From positions 248,001 to 312,000 of the forward strand of contig NZ_VAUA01000005.1 in the NCBI RefSeq assembly GCF_005771405.1: a stretch of 64,000 nucleotides of DNA, written 5' to 3'. The stretch's first letter is position 1. Each line of letters begins with the position of its first letter. Of this stretch, positions 56,376-64,000 are shown in pieces. The DNA comes from Parasedimentitalea maritima (GTDB lineage Bacteria > Pseudomonadota > Alphaproteobacteria > Rhodobacterales > Rhodobacteraceae). Made by a program: the position numbers and the translations under genes. The notes under the pieces are model-generated. The model was given only the letters and a program-made list of their open reading frames with translations, had not been told where the DNA came from and ran no database searches.

Positions 56376-56843
56376 TTACTGAACGATGTTGCCGGGTCCA
56401 ATGTTACCCAAGCTACCCAACAGCTGACGCAGGAACGTTTTGTCCTGAATACCAGAACTGGTCACCCGTCGCTGCAAAGGAATCACGTTTCCGTTCTCAA
56501 GCCCATAACGTTCAACTCCGCTAACGACACCCGCCTGATCAAAGCTAATGGCGACCAGTTCACGCGAAACTGGTTTGGGCTCACTGGGACCATAATGACG
56601 CAACCGAGTTGCGATGTAATAATATCCGCTAGCATCCAAAATTCCGGAAGAAGACGGTGCACCTATTGTTTCAGCGACCGAATCCCGAGTATCGACGCCA
56701 AGAACAACCTCGGCCAAGTCCTCTTCACTGGGCACATAGCCATGATTGCGGTATTGGCCGACGCAGCTGACCAGTGCCAACCCTGCCCCTGTAAGAACCA
56801 CGATTCTAAACACTGATTTCAACCGATATGCCAATGACAACAT
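56376..56843 (-). CDS. bamE: Outer membrane assembly lipoprotein BamE (SmpA/OmlA)
   Basis: 155-residue lipoprotein of the beta-barrel assembly machine. It has a lipobox-type signal peptide (LALVSC, lipid-bearing Cys27). The SmpA/OmlA domain follows: the stretch EVVLGVDTRDSVAETIGAPSS, then YYYIATRLRHYG and the LVAISFDQAGVVSGVERYG strand. This fits the envelope theme of the window (lptD, surA). It is divergent from yceD. Confidence 0.93.
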   Translation of the reverse strand: MLSLAYRLKSVFRIVVLTGAGLALVSCVGQYRNHGYVPSEEDLAEVVLGVDTRDSVAETIGAPSSSGILDASGYYYIATRLRHYGPSEPKPVSRELVAISFDQAGVVSGVERYGLENGNVIPLQRRVTSSGIQDKTFLRQLLGSLGNIGPGNIVQ

Positions 56844-56928
56844 GCTGCTCTCCCGTCGCGGCTTGATAACGCCTTTGAACCCGATTACCTAAACCCGGCC
56901 TCCGGTTCAAGAAACGAAAGTGTCCGCG

Positions 56929-57465
56929 ATGTCTGATACCCCTGCCCTACGCGTTGCCGATCTGTCCCAAAACAGCCCGACAAGCTTTGATATTCGCCCT
57001 GATTCCGCCGCCATGACGGCGTTGGCCTCGGAACTGGATTTGCGTGGATTACGCAAACTAAGGTTCACTGGTGAGATAAATGCACAGAATCAACGCGACT
57101 GGCATTTGACCGGTATGCTTGGCGCAACAGCTCTACAGGTTTGCGTCGTTACACTGGAACCGATGACCACCCGTATCGACGTCCCGGTTGAACGTTTTTT
57201 TCTTGCAGGTATGGAAACATCCGACGAACCCGAGGTGGAAATGCCAGAAGATGACAACGCTGAATTGCTTGGAAGCCATATCGACCCTCAGGCAGTAATG
57301 GTAGAAGCTCTGGCACTCGCGATACCCCACTACCCGCGAAAAGAAGGTGTCGAACTTGGCGAAGCCGTGTTCACGGCACCAGGACAGGAACCCATGCGGG
57401 ACGAGGACACCCGGCCGTTTGCCGGACTGGCCGAGTTGCAGGATCAGCTCAAAAAGGATCGCTAG
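56929..57465 (+). CDS. DUF177 (YceD) family protein
   Basis: 178-residue protein of the YceD family, which sits next to rpmF in most bacteria and has been linked to rRNA or ribosome maturation. Typical parts: FTGEINAQNQRDWHLTGMLGA, VCVVTLEPMTTRIDVPVERFF, an acidic stretch (DDNAELLGSHID) and PHYPRKEGVEL near the C-terminus. ATG 56929 is likely; an in-frame GTG at 56920 is possible. It is separated from rpmF by 226 bases. Confidence 0.9.
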   Translation: MSDTPALRVADLSQNSPTSFDIRPDSAAMTALASELDLRGLRKLRFTGEINAQNQRDWHLTGMLGATALQVCVVTLEPMTTRIDVPVERFFLAGMETSDEPEVEMPEDDNAELLGSHIDPQAVMVEALALAIPHYPRKEGVELGEAVFTAPGQEPMRDEDTRPFAGLAELQDQLKKDR

Positions 57466-57691
57466 GGATATTTTATTGCATTAAAGACATATGAGCTCTG
57501 GTCCAATCCGTTATGCTGCCCTAAATACCGCTTGCACAGCGTCGGATTCGCAGTATTTTCGCGCGCTCATCGGAATTATGGTTGGACATCGGACAGGCCG
57601 CGGCCTAAACGCACGTCACACCGTTTGAAACGAACAACGAAATCCGGCCACCGGGATCTGCCCCACGGCCCCAATAGACAAAGGTTGAGAC

Positions 57692-57892
57692 ATGGCTGTC
57701 CAACAGAATAAAGTATCCAAGTCGCGTCGCAACAACCGTCGTGCGCACGATTCACTGGTTGCTGCAAACCCAAACGAATGCCCGAGCTGCGGTGAGCTGA
57801 AGCGCCCGCACCACGTATGCCCTTCGTGTGGTACATACGGCGACAAAGAAATCGTCAGCACCAACGACGAAATCGACGAGGACGCGGCATAA
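57692..57892 (+). CDS. rpmF: 50S ribosomal protein L32
   Basis: 66-residue ribosomal protein beginning [19 protein letters not shown]. Four cysteines in [18 protein letters not shown] form a zinc-ribbon, so this is the zinc-binding (C+) version. AAAGG lies upstream of the ATG. It precedes plsX by 37 bases, an arrangement conserved widely, tying ribosome and membrane lipid synthesis. Confidence 0.98.
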   Translation: MAVQQNKVSKSRRNNRRAHDSLVAANPNECPSCGELKRPHHVCPSCGTYGDKEIVSTNDEIDEDAA

Positions 57893-57929
57893 GCCCCGTT
57901 ATACGCTCATTTGCCAGACAGGCTTACGC

Positions 57930-59042
57930 ATGACAGGTCAAACCGACCATACTCAGGTACCTGCTGGCCGTAATACCATTTCGGTCGACGCCATGGGCGG
58001 AGATGCCGGTCCCACAGTTGTGGTGGCCGGCATTGCCATGTCCGCAAAGATGAACCCGGATATCAGGTTCATCCTGCACGGGCCAATCGAGCAGCTGACA
58101 CCTTTGGTTGCCAAGAAGCGCGTCTTAGATGGGCGCGTTGAGATTCGCGATGCGCGCGATGTTGTGACGATGGATGACAAGCCATCTCAGGTCATGCGCA
58201 ATGGCAAGGGCACTTCTATGTGGTCAGCCATCGAATCAGTTAAGCATGGGGAAGCCGCCGGGGCCGTTTCTTGCGGCAATACTGGCGCCTTGATGGCTGT
58301 CAGCATGATCCGCCTGCGTAAGCTGCCCGGCGTCAACCGGCCTGCCATCGCAATTTTGTGGCCCTCGAGCAATCCTCAGGGGTTCAACGTGATGTTGGAT
58401 GTCGGAGCGGATGTGCGGGCCGATGCCCAGGATCTGCTGCAGTACGCCCTGATGGGCACGTCTTATACCCGCAACTCTATGGACATAGCCCGCCCTCGCG
58501 TTGGCTTATTGAATGTGGGAACTGAAGAACACAAAGGCCATGCCGAGCTGAAAGAAGCCTATGCGCTGATCGCGGAACATGCCGATCGCGGGAGCTTTGA
58601 ATTTGTAGGTTTTGTCGAGGGCAGTGATATTCCTGGCAGCACTGCAGATGTGATCGTGACTGATGGCTTTACCGGAAATGTTGCTATCAAGACTGGTGAA
58701 GGCACTGCAAGCTTGATCAGATCGACGCTGCGTGAAGCCTTTCAATATTCCATATTGTCACGACTGGCGGCCCTGCTGGCGCTGCCATCGCTTACGCGTC
58801 TCTCCAAAAAAATCGACCCGCGCCGGGTAAATGGCGGTGTGTTCCTTGGTCTGAATGGCACCGTGGTCAAATCCCACGGTGGCGCTGATGCAACCGGAGT
58901 GTCCGCTGCAGTTAAGTTGGCGTTCCGTCTGGCTGAACAAGGCTTTGCAGAAAAGCTGGCGGCACGGGTTGCATCCTCAGTTGAGCTTACCCAAGATACA
59001 CCTGCCCGCGACTTCGCCAGGGCAACTACTCAAAAAGACTAA
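57930..59042 (+). CDS. plsX: Phosphate acyltransferase PlsX
   Basis: Makes acyl-phosphate from acyl-ACP in the first step of phospholipid synthesis in the PlsX/PlsY route. The 370 residues show ISVDAMGGDAGPTVVVAG, MDDKPSQVMRNGKGTSMW, AVSCGNTGALMA and VTDGFTGNVAIKTGEG. ATG 57930 is chosen; the frame is open for 34 codons upstream into rpmF. It precedes fabH by 14 bases. Confidence 0.97.
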   Translation: MTGQTDHTQVPAGRNTISVDAMGGDAGPTVVVAGIAMSAKMNPDIRFILHGPIEQLTPLVAKKRVLDGRVEIRDARDVVTMDDKPSQVMRNGKGTSMWSAIESVKHGEAAGAVSCGNTGALMAVSMIRLRKLPGVNRPAIAILWPSSNPQGFNVMLDVGADVRADAQDLLQYALMGTSYTRNSMDIARPRVGLLNVGTEEHKGHAELKEAYALIAEHADRGSFEFVGFVEGSDIPGSTADVIVTDGFTGNVAIKTGEGTASLIRSTLREAFQYSILSRLAALLALPSLTRLSKKIDPRRVNGGVFLGLNGTVVKSHGGADATGVSAAVKLAFRLAEQGFAEKLAARVASSVELTQDTPARDFARATTQKD

Positions 59043-59056
59043 AGGCAGGCAATAGA

Positions 59057-60028
59057 ATGACGCGACGTGCTGTGATTACCGGTGTTGGACATTATCTTCC
59101 AGAGCGTGTGGTCGAAAACGCAGAGTTCGAAGCCACGCTCGAAACCTCAGACGAATGGATTCGCTCCCGCTCGGGGATTGAACGCCGCCATTTTGCCGCC
59201 GAGGGTGAAACCACCTCTGATTTGGCCACACATGCCGCTAAGGCCGCACTCGCCGACGCAGGCTGTGAAGCAAATGACGTTGATGCAATTGTTCTGGCGA
59301 CATCTACCGCCGATCTGACCTTCCCGTCCGCAGCAACGATGGTTCAAGCCGCCCTAGGGATGACCCGTGGCTTTGCCTTTGATGTCCAGGCGGTCTGCGC
59401 CGGTTTTGTATTTGCCCTGAGCAACGCAAATGCCCTGATCCTTTCGGGGCAAGCCAAACGCGTGCTGGTGATTGGTGCGGAAACTTTCAGCCGAATCATG
59501 GATTGGAGCGACCGCTCGACCTGTGTCTTGTTTGGTGATGGAGCTGGGGCTGTTGTGCTTGAAGCCCAGGAAGGCCAAGGAGACAGTGATGACCGCGGCA
59601 TTCTTTCGACAGACCTGAACTCGGACGGGCGCTACAAAGACCTTTTGTATGTGGACGGCGGCGTATCTACCCAGAACACCGGCTTTCTGCGGATGCAGGG
59701 CAATCAGGTGTTTCGCCATGCGGTCGAAAAACTGGCCTCAACTGCCAATACAGCCCTCGACCGGGCTGGTCTGACAGCTCCGGAGGTCGACTGGATTGTC
59801 CCCCATCAGGCCAACATACGGATCATTCAGGGCACCGCCAAGAAAATGGGACTGAGCATGGATAAGGTTGTGGTGACTGTTCAGGACCACGGCAACACGT
59901 CTGCAGCCTCGATTCCTTTGGCTCTCTCTGTTGGTAAGCAACGGGGTCAAATCAAGCGCGGCGATCTGATCGTTGCTGAGGCCATTGGCGGCGGTTTAGC
60001 CTGGGGTTCAGTGGTTCTGCGCTGGTAA
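59057..60028 (+). CDS. fabH: Beta-ketoacyl-ACP synthase III
   Basis: Starts fatty-acid synthesis by condensing acetyl-CoA with malonyl-ACP. The 323 residues have the Cys-His-Asn triad: QAVCAGFVFAL, VPHQANIRI and DHGNTSAASIP. The N-terminal ITGVGHYLPERVV and ETSDEWIRSRSGIERRH are family hallmarks. It is in the plsX-fabH unit. Confidence 0.98.
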   Translation: MTRRAVITGVGHYLPERVVENAEFEATLETSDEWIRSRSGIERRHFAAEGETTSDLATHAAKAALADAGCEANDVDAIVLATSTADLTFPSAATMVQAALGMTRGFAFDVQAVCAGFVFALSNANALILSGQAKRVLVIGAETFSRIMDWSDRSTCVLFGDGAGAVVLEAQEGQGDSDDRGILSTDLNSDGRYKDLLYVDGGVSTQNTGFLRMQGNQVFRHAVEKLASTANTALDRAGLTAPEVDWIVPHQANIRIIQGTAKKMGLSMDKVVVTVQDHGNTSAASIPLALSVGKQRGQIKRGDLIVAEAIGGGLAWGSVVLRW

Positions 60029-60080
60029 GTATTTGAGCCAGACACAGGCCTACTAATCCGGTCATTGCAAATCATTGATA

Positions 60081-60110
60081 TTGACAGGGAAATTCTCTAC
60101 GCCCTATTGT
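60081..60110 (+). promoter_or_regulatory. Candidate sigma-70-type promoter of ihfA
   Basis: TTGACA (60081-60086) is a perfect -35 box. TATTGT (60105-60110) is a plausible -10 box after an 18-base spacer. It lies 22 bases before the ihfA ATG, which would give a short leader. Confidence 0.55.
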
Positions 60111-60132
60111 TTATAAAACAAGGGGATTGGTT

Positions 60133-60435
60133 ATGAGTGACACGACTCTGACGCGAATGGATTTAAGCGAAGCCGTTTTTCGCGAAGTTGGGCTTTCACG
60201 CAACGAAAGCGCCCAGCTGGTGGAAAGCATGCTCGGCCATATGTCTGATGCATTGGTCCGCGGTGAACAGGTAAAAATCTCGTCTTTTGGCACCTTTAGC
60301 GTGCGGGACAAATCTGCCCGTATTGGCCGCAACCCAAAGACTGGTGAAGAGGTTCCTATTCAACCTCGTCGAGTTTTGACCTTCCGTCCTTCGCACCTGA
60401 TGAAAGATCGTGTCGCTGGCGGCAACCGCTCGTAA
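60133..60435 (+). CDS. ihfA: Integration host factor subunit alpha
   Basis: DNA-bending protein of 100 residues that pairs with IHF-beta and shapes promoters and recombination sites. Features: [40 protein letters not shown] and the DNA-inserting arm [18 protein letters not shown], with the intercalating Pro. ATG 60133 follows AGGGGA by 6 bases; a TTG two codons earlier is not needed. It is followed after 14 bases by the MerR gene. Confidence 0.96.
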   Translation: MSDTTLTRMDLSEAVFREVGLSRNESAQLVESMLGHMSDALVRGEQVKISSFGTFSVRDKSARIGRNPKTGEEVPIQPRRVLTFRPSHLMKDRVAGGNRS

Positions 60436-60449
60436 CAGGACCAAATTTT

Positions 60450-61253
60450 ATGTCAAAGTCACCAGATGCCTTTCGCACAATCAGTGAAGTTGCGGAATGG
60501 CTAGGGATTCCGGCGCATGTTTTGCGTTTTTGGGAAAGTAAATTTAGCCAAATCAAACCGGTCAAACGCGCGGGCGGGCGACGCTATTACCGCCCCGCTG
60601 ACATGTTGCTGCTGGGCGGGATCAAACACCTCCTGCATGATGAAGGCCAGACTATCAAACAGGTACAGGCCCTGTTGCGCGACCACGGCCCTGCATATGT
60701 TTCGGAGCGTTCTGCGTCACTAGAGGCGACAGCGGACCCGATGCCGGTGGTCGAGATAGAAGACACCTTTGCAGATTTTGTTGCACCGCGTCCTTCAGTC
60801 CCGGACCAAATGCATATGGATCTCGATGCTCCGCATGAGCCAAACCCGCCGAACTCCCCCGTTGAGGAGAGCTTTGAAGCAACCGCTGACCTGATAGAGT
60901 TTGAAAGCCAATCTCCGACATCTCTTCCAGCGACTGACCCTATTCCTGCAGAGCCAGACCCAATTCCTGCAGAGCCCAACCCTGTTCCTGCAGAGCCCAA
61001 CCCTGTTCCTGCAGAAACCTTCGATGCCCTGAACGAGACTGATGTCACCACAACGCCCCCCCCGGCAGCGGCTCCACTGATTGTCGAGATCGAAGACATC
61101 GCTGATGACTCGCTGAATGTGGTACATGCAGGCGTTCTGGCTCAACTGGCAAACATCACCTCTTTGGATGCAGCCAGCCAAGAACAAGCCTTGATTTGTG
61201 CCGGGCAACTCAAAACATTTATTGCCGACCAGAACAATCAGCCTGCCAATTGA
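60450..61253 (+). CDS. MerR-family transcriptional regulator with acidic Pro-rich tail
   Basis: 267 residues. The N-terminal MerR helix-turn-helix (about 5-75) reads [36 protein letters not shown] and [20 protein letters not shown]. The rest lacks a known effector domain: an acidic, Pro-rich region with four 7-residue repeats ([14 protein letters not shown]), then a helical C-terminus ([21 protein letters not shown]). It lies 14 bases after ihfA, as is common in alphaproteobacteria. Targets unknown. Confidence 0.9.
   Translation: MSKSPDAFRTISEVAEWLGIPAHVLRFWESKFSQIKPVKRAGGRRYYRPADMLLLGGIKHLLHDEGQTIKQVQALLRDHGPAYVSERSASLEATADPMPVVEIEDTFADFVAPRPSVPDQMHMDLDAPHEPNPPNSPVEESFEATADLIEFESQSPTSLPATDPIPAEPDPIPAEPNPVPAEPNPVPAETFDALNETDVTTTPPPAAAPLIVEIEDIADDSLNVVHAGVLAQLANITSLDAASQEQALICAGQLKTFIADQNNQPAN
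60943..61026 (+). repeat. 21-bp tandem repeat inside the MerR-family gene
   Basis: Four near-identical 21-base units beginning at 60943, 60964, 60985 and 61006 share the core TTCCTGCAGA and encode about seven residues each. The third and second units are most alike. Such arrays can change copy number between strains. Confidence 0.85.
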
Positions 61254-61312
61254 CCAAAGACCAAATTTCCCTCTTGCCCCTGCCCTCAAATCCAGTAGAA
61301 CGCTCTCAATAA

Positions 61313-61389
61313 CGGGCTATGGCGCAGCCTGGTAGCGCGTCCGTCTGGGGGACGGAAGGTCGCAGGTTCGAGTCCTGCTAGCCCGACCA
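61313..61389 (+). tRNA. tRNA-Pro (GGG)
   Basis: The acceptor stem CGGGCTA (61313-61319) pairs with TAGCCCG (61379-61385). The anticodon stem TCCGT/ACGGA encloses the loop CTGGGGG with anticodon GGG. The T-arm has GGTTCGAGTCC. Discriminator A61386 and an encoded CCA at 61387-61389. Confidence 0.97.
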
Positions 61390-61393
61390 TACA

Positions 61394-61427
61394 AAAACGC
61401 TCGGGTGAGAAATCACCCGGGCGTTTT
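61394..61427 (+). terminator. Terminator of tRNA-Pro
   Basis: AAAACGCTCGGGTG (61394-61407) pairs with CACCCGGGCGTTTT (61414-61427) around AGAAAT, with one G-T pair. It begins 5 bases after the tRNA end and has a T-run in the right arm. Confidence 0.93.
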
Positions 61428-61536
61428 GTTTATCCGCCGACCAATTCTTGGTACATGTCGAATTGCGCCGAGACAAAAAATAGGCCAGAATCAGCAGGTC
61501 GTTGCGCTCATGGCACGACCAGAGACAGGATCCACC

Positions 61537-62616
61537 ATGACCGGCGTACTACCCAGCCAAGCCATTGAAACGATGATCAAACGCGGCGAAATCAACGGAT
61601 CGCCTTCCGTTGAAGCCGCCCAGATCCAACCTGCCAGCCTAGACCTGCGTCTGGGCACGATGGCCTACCGGGTGCGCGCCTCGTTTTTGGCAGGACACGG
61701 CCAGAGTGTCGCCGATCGTCTGAACGAATTTGAAATGCACCGCATCGACCTGAGGGATGGCGCAGTATTGGAAAAGGGCTGCGTCTACGTGGTTCCTTTG
61801 ATGGAGCAGCTGGACCTGCCAGATGATGTCTCCGCAGTGGCCAATGCCAAAAGTTCGACCGGACGTCTGGATCTGCTCACCCGTACCATTACGGATGGTG
61901 GTGTGGAGTTTGATCGTATCAAACCCGGATATACTGGCCCCCTATACGCTGAAATCTGCCCGCGGTCTTTTTCGGTTCTGGTTCGGCCGGGAATGCGCCT
62001 GAACCAGATACGGTTCCGCACGGGTCAGGCCGTCCTCAGTGACGATGAGCTGAATTTGCTTCACGCCCAGTCCCCATTGGTCGACGGGCCTGCGGTCATT
62101 CAGGATGGCCTCGGCTTTTCAGTTGATTTGCAGCTGCCCGGCAGTGATCTGGTTGGATATCGCGCCAAGCCCCACACTGGGGTGATTGATCTGGAACGCA
62201 TTGGCGAATACGACGCCCATGATTATTGGGAAGAAGTCCGCACCACCCAAGGCCGTATCATTCTAGATCCCGGTGCATTTTACATCCTGGTCAGCCGCGA
62301 AGCTGTCCATATTCCACCAGAATACGCCGCTGAAATGGCACCGTACCTCGCCATGGTGGGGGAGTTCAGAGTTCACTATGCTGGCTTCTTTGATCCCGGA
62401 TTTGGCCATGATGCAGCTGGTGGGGCCGGATCGCGCGGCGTGCTGGAAGTGCGTTGCCACGAGGCTCCGTTTGTTTTGGAACATGGTCAGGTTGTCGGGC
62501 GGCTTGTGTATGAGAAAATGGCGCAGGTGCCGGAACAACTCTATGGCTCCGGCATTGCGTCGAACTATCAGGGCCAGGGTCTAAAACTATCCAAGCACTT
62601 CAAAACAAAAGTATAA
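61537..62616 (+). CDS. dcd: 2'-deoxycytidine 5'-triphosphate deaminase (long form)
   Basis: Converts dCTP to dUTP for thymidylate synthesis. The 359-residue protein is the long alphaproteobacterial type, about twice the size of the E. coli enzyme. It probably has two dUTPase-like halves: the first with QIQPASLDLRLG and AKSSTGRLDLLTR, the second with ILDPGAFYILVSREAVHIPPE and AEMAPYL. ATG 61537 has ACAGGA upstream; an in-frame ATG at 61510 would add 9 residues. Single gene after tRNA-Pro, convergent with the Lrp-type gene. Confidence 0.92.
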   Translation: MTGVLPSQAIETMIKRGEINGSPSVEAAQIQPASLDLRLGTMAYRVRASFLAGHGQSVADRLNEFEMHRIDLRDGAVLEKGCVYVVPLMEQLDLPDDVSAVANAKSSTGRLDLLTRTITDGGVEFDRIKPGYTGPLYAEICPRSFSVLVRPGMRLNQIRFRTGQAVLSDDELNLLHAQSPLVDGPAVIQDGLGFSVDLQLPGSDLVGYRAKPHTGVIDLERIGEYDAHDYWEEVRTTQGRIILDPGAFYILVSREAVHIPPEYAAEMAPYLAMVGEFRVHYAGFFDPGFGHDAAGGAGSRGVLEVRCHEAPFVLEHGQVVGRLVYEKMAQVPEQLYGSGIASNYQGQGLKLSKHFKTKV

Positions 62617-62624
62617 AGCTAACC

Positions 62625-63149
62625 TCACCTGATCCCTGCCAAGTCTTCCAGGTCGGTTGAAACCTCGGCCTGCACGGCGCGTTCCAAATGTGTCGACAGG
62701 GTTAGATATGTGCGGGTCCCACGCACGCCCTTGGTATCATAGAGTTGCGACAACAGCCCCTCTAGCGCTAGTGGCGAGGCAACACGAACCTTGAGGATTA
62801 GACAGGTGTCCCCTGTGGCAGAGTGGATCTCCTCCACCTCCGGCCAGTCGCCTAGCGCCATCATTGCGCTGGTCTTGCCCCACCCCACAGTGTCCACATG
62901 AATGAAGGCAAGCAATGGCTTACCAACGGCCGGTCCATCCAATTGGGCTACGGTTGCTTTGATCGCGCCTGAGGCGCGCAACCGTTTAACCCGTTCGTGC
63001 ACCGCGGGTGGAGACAGGCCAACCACCTGGCTAATTGCGGCATAGGCTTGGGTGGCGTCGCGGCTTAACTCACCTAATATTCTTCTGTCCAGATCGTCCA
63101 ATTCCCGTGCAGCACGGGGTTTCCTCTGAATGCTATCTGTTTTTGCCAT
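62625..63149 (-). CDS. Lrp/AsnC-family transcriptional regulator
   Basis: 174 residues. The N-terminal helix-turn-helix (about 17-70) has LDDLDRRILGELSRDATQAYA and LSPPAVHERVKRL. The C-terminal ligand-binding RAM domain (about 75-155) has GDTCLILKVRVASPLALEGLL. ATG 63149 has AAGG about 9 bases upstream; the frame begins one codon earlier with GTG. It is divergent from the MFS transporter, with a 23-base dyad between, so control of the transporter and itself is likely. Confidence 0.92.
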   Translation of the reverse strand: MAKTDSIQRKPRAARELDDLDRRILGELSRDATQAYAAISQVVGLSPPAVHERVKRLRASGAIKATVAQLDGPAVGKPLLAFIHVDTVGWGKTSAMMALGDWPEVEEIHSATGDTCLILKVRVASPLALEGLLSQLYDTKGVRGTRTYLTLSTHLERAVQAEVSTDLEDLAGIR

Positions 63150-63167
63150 CACGGGTACCTTCTATGC

Positions 63168-63190
63168 TTCACAGAACCAAATTCCGTGAA
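63168..63190. promoter_or_regulatory. Dyad between the Lrp-type gene and the MFS gene
   Basis: TTCACaGAA (63168-63176) and TTCcGTGAA (63182-63190) form an inverted repeat around CCAAA, with mismatches only at the lower-case bases. It is centred 30 bases upstream of the regulator start and 49 bases upstream of the transporter start. Lrp-type regulators often bind such AT-centred dyads. Confidence 0.5.
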
Positions 63191-63227
63191 TAGAGGTTAC
63201 CTCTGAACAATCTTCGAGGGCAAGATC

Positions 63228-64000
63228 ATGGTGGCATCGATTCTCATTTTGCTAAGCGCCATTGGGGTGATTGGGGCAAATTCACTGTTGCTGTCGCCTC
63301 TGGTCACAGCCGTTGGTGCTGACCTGCAAGTCAGCGCTGCACAGGTGATGCAGGCCGCCAGTGCGTATGGGTTGGGTGTGGCCCTTGCTGCCATGTTACT
63401 GGCCCCCCTGGGGGATCGGTTTGGCGCCGGCCGCCTGTTGCGGGTTACCCTGGTGTTTCTGGTCGTCGGTTTGGCCGCCAGCGCCCTTGCGCCTACTCTT
63501 TATGCCTTGATTGCCGCGCAGACCCTATGCGGGCTGGCCGCTGGGGCCGCTTTGCCATCTATCTACACGCTGGCCGTGACCATTGCGCCCAAAGGGCGTG
63601 AGTCGCAGACTTTGGGAGCTGTTTTGACGGGTTGGACCGTTTCCTTGGTGTTGGGTGTCAGCCTTGGCGCCTGGATCACTGACCACTTCGGCTGGCGGGC
63701 AGTCTATACCGCGTTATCCATTGGGACTGCCTTGCTTTGGCTCTTCAGTACCCGCCTTCGCAATCTGGGAAGCTCGGGCGACCGTACGACGTCGCCACTG
63801 ACTGCACTCAAGGTCCCCGGAATTAAGCGCGGCCTGCTGGCTACCGTGTTGTTGATGCTCAGTTTTTACATCACATACTTCTTCATTGGCGCCCATGTCA
63901 CTGTTGATTTGGGCTTAAGCACGACAAAAGCTGGGTTGGTTCCGCTTTTCTATGGGATTGGTTTTGGACTGGCTGTGTTGGCAGACCCTATCTTGGATAG
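63228..64000 (+). CDS. MFS transporter, 3' end outside window
   Basis: Inner-membrane transporter of the major facilitator superfamily. The visible 257 residues contain about seven to eight membrane helices. The loop between helices 2 and 3 has the motif-A-like LAPLGDRFGAGRLLR. The frame reaches the window end without a stop, so about one third is missing. ATG 63228 follows GAGGG by 7 bases. The sequence suggests a sugar-efflux or drug-efflux type carrier, but the substrate is open. It is divergent from an Lrp regulator, consistent with amino acid or related metabolite efflux. Confidence 0.9.
   Translation, partial: MVASILILLSAIGVIGANSLLLSPLVTAVGADLQVSAAQVMQAASAYGLGVALAAMLLAPLGDRFGAGRLLRVTLVFLVVGLAASALAPTLYALIAAQTLCGLAAGAALPSIYTLAVTIAPKGRESQTLGAVLTGWTVSLVLGVSLGAWITDHFGWRAVYTALSIGTALLWLFSTRLRNLGSSGDRTTSPLTALKVPGIKRGLLATVLLMLSFYITYFFIGAHVTVDLGLSTTKAGLVPLFYGIGFGLAVLADPILD

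Overview
The window looks like ordinary chromosome of a marine alphaproteobacterium of the Rhodobacteraceae (Roseobacter group). That placement is an inference from gene content and order: a complete napEFDABC set, a DUF4167 protein, the long alphaproteobacterial form of dCTP deaminase, a short Fur/Mur regulator, the lptF-lptG-lptD-surA-pdxA-rsmA block flanked by pepA and holC, and a yceD-rpmF-plsX-fabH-ihfA-merR block. I see no insertion sequence, prophage, CRISPR array, rRNA operon or replication origin. No species can be named from the sequence alone.

Layout. 1-4 kb: the 3' part of a chemotaxis receptor, then a LysR regulator divergent from a GntP-like permease. 4.4-9.0 kb: periplasmic nitrate reductase operon napEFDABC, including a 58-residue napE, ended by a terminator; tRNA-Asn follows. 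9.7-13.4 kb: a hybrid sensor kinase (PAS-HisKA-HATPase-REC-Hpt) divergent from a LuxR-type response regulator, a likely phosphorelay. 13.5-20 kb: cytochrome P450, a TfoX C-domain protein, ndk, a Tat-exported DUF1906 protein, an ABC-F ATPase, a MarC protein and a membrane-anchored retropepsin-like protease. 20-30 kb: holC, pepA, then the outer-membrane biogenesis operon lptFGD-surA-pdxA and rsmA. 30-37 kb: DUF4167, prmC-prfA, a small secreted protein, DUF1499, two overlapping agmatinase-family genes, an M20 amidohydrolase, then mazG. 37-43 kb: nucleoside hydrolase, two GNATs, enolase, an EamA transporter, an ICL/PEPM-fold enzyme. 43-51 kb: Fur/Mur, a DEAD-box helicase with a structured leader, an EEP-family phosphatase/nuclease, SelO, a cupin, an alpha/beta hydrolase, anmK, tyrS. 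51-64 kb: two overlapping small ORFs, a FemAB/GNAT-like protein, an HSD10-like SDR behind a perfect operator-like palindrome, a second ABC-F protein, an OlsB-like acyltransferase, bamE, the rpmF-plsX-fabH-ihfA block, tRNA-Pro, dcd, and an Lrp regulator divergent from an MFS transporter that runs off the end.

How the genes work together. Three themes recur: anaerobic or redox-balancing respiration (nap), envelope assembly (Lpt export, SurA, BamE, anmK recycling, phospholipid and ornithine-lipid precursors) and translation (prfA/prmC, rsmA, tyrS, rpmF, ABC-F, DEAD-box helicase). Many genes overlap by a few bases and are probably translationally coupled.

I did not find a clearly new multi-gene system. 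The items most worth checking are regulatory or small: a shared element just after the stop codons of pdxA and selO, a structured leader before the helicase, a perfect 9-4-9 palindrome before the SDR, a LacI-type site before eno, and the two overlapping small ORFs downstream of tyrS.
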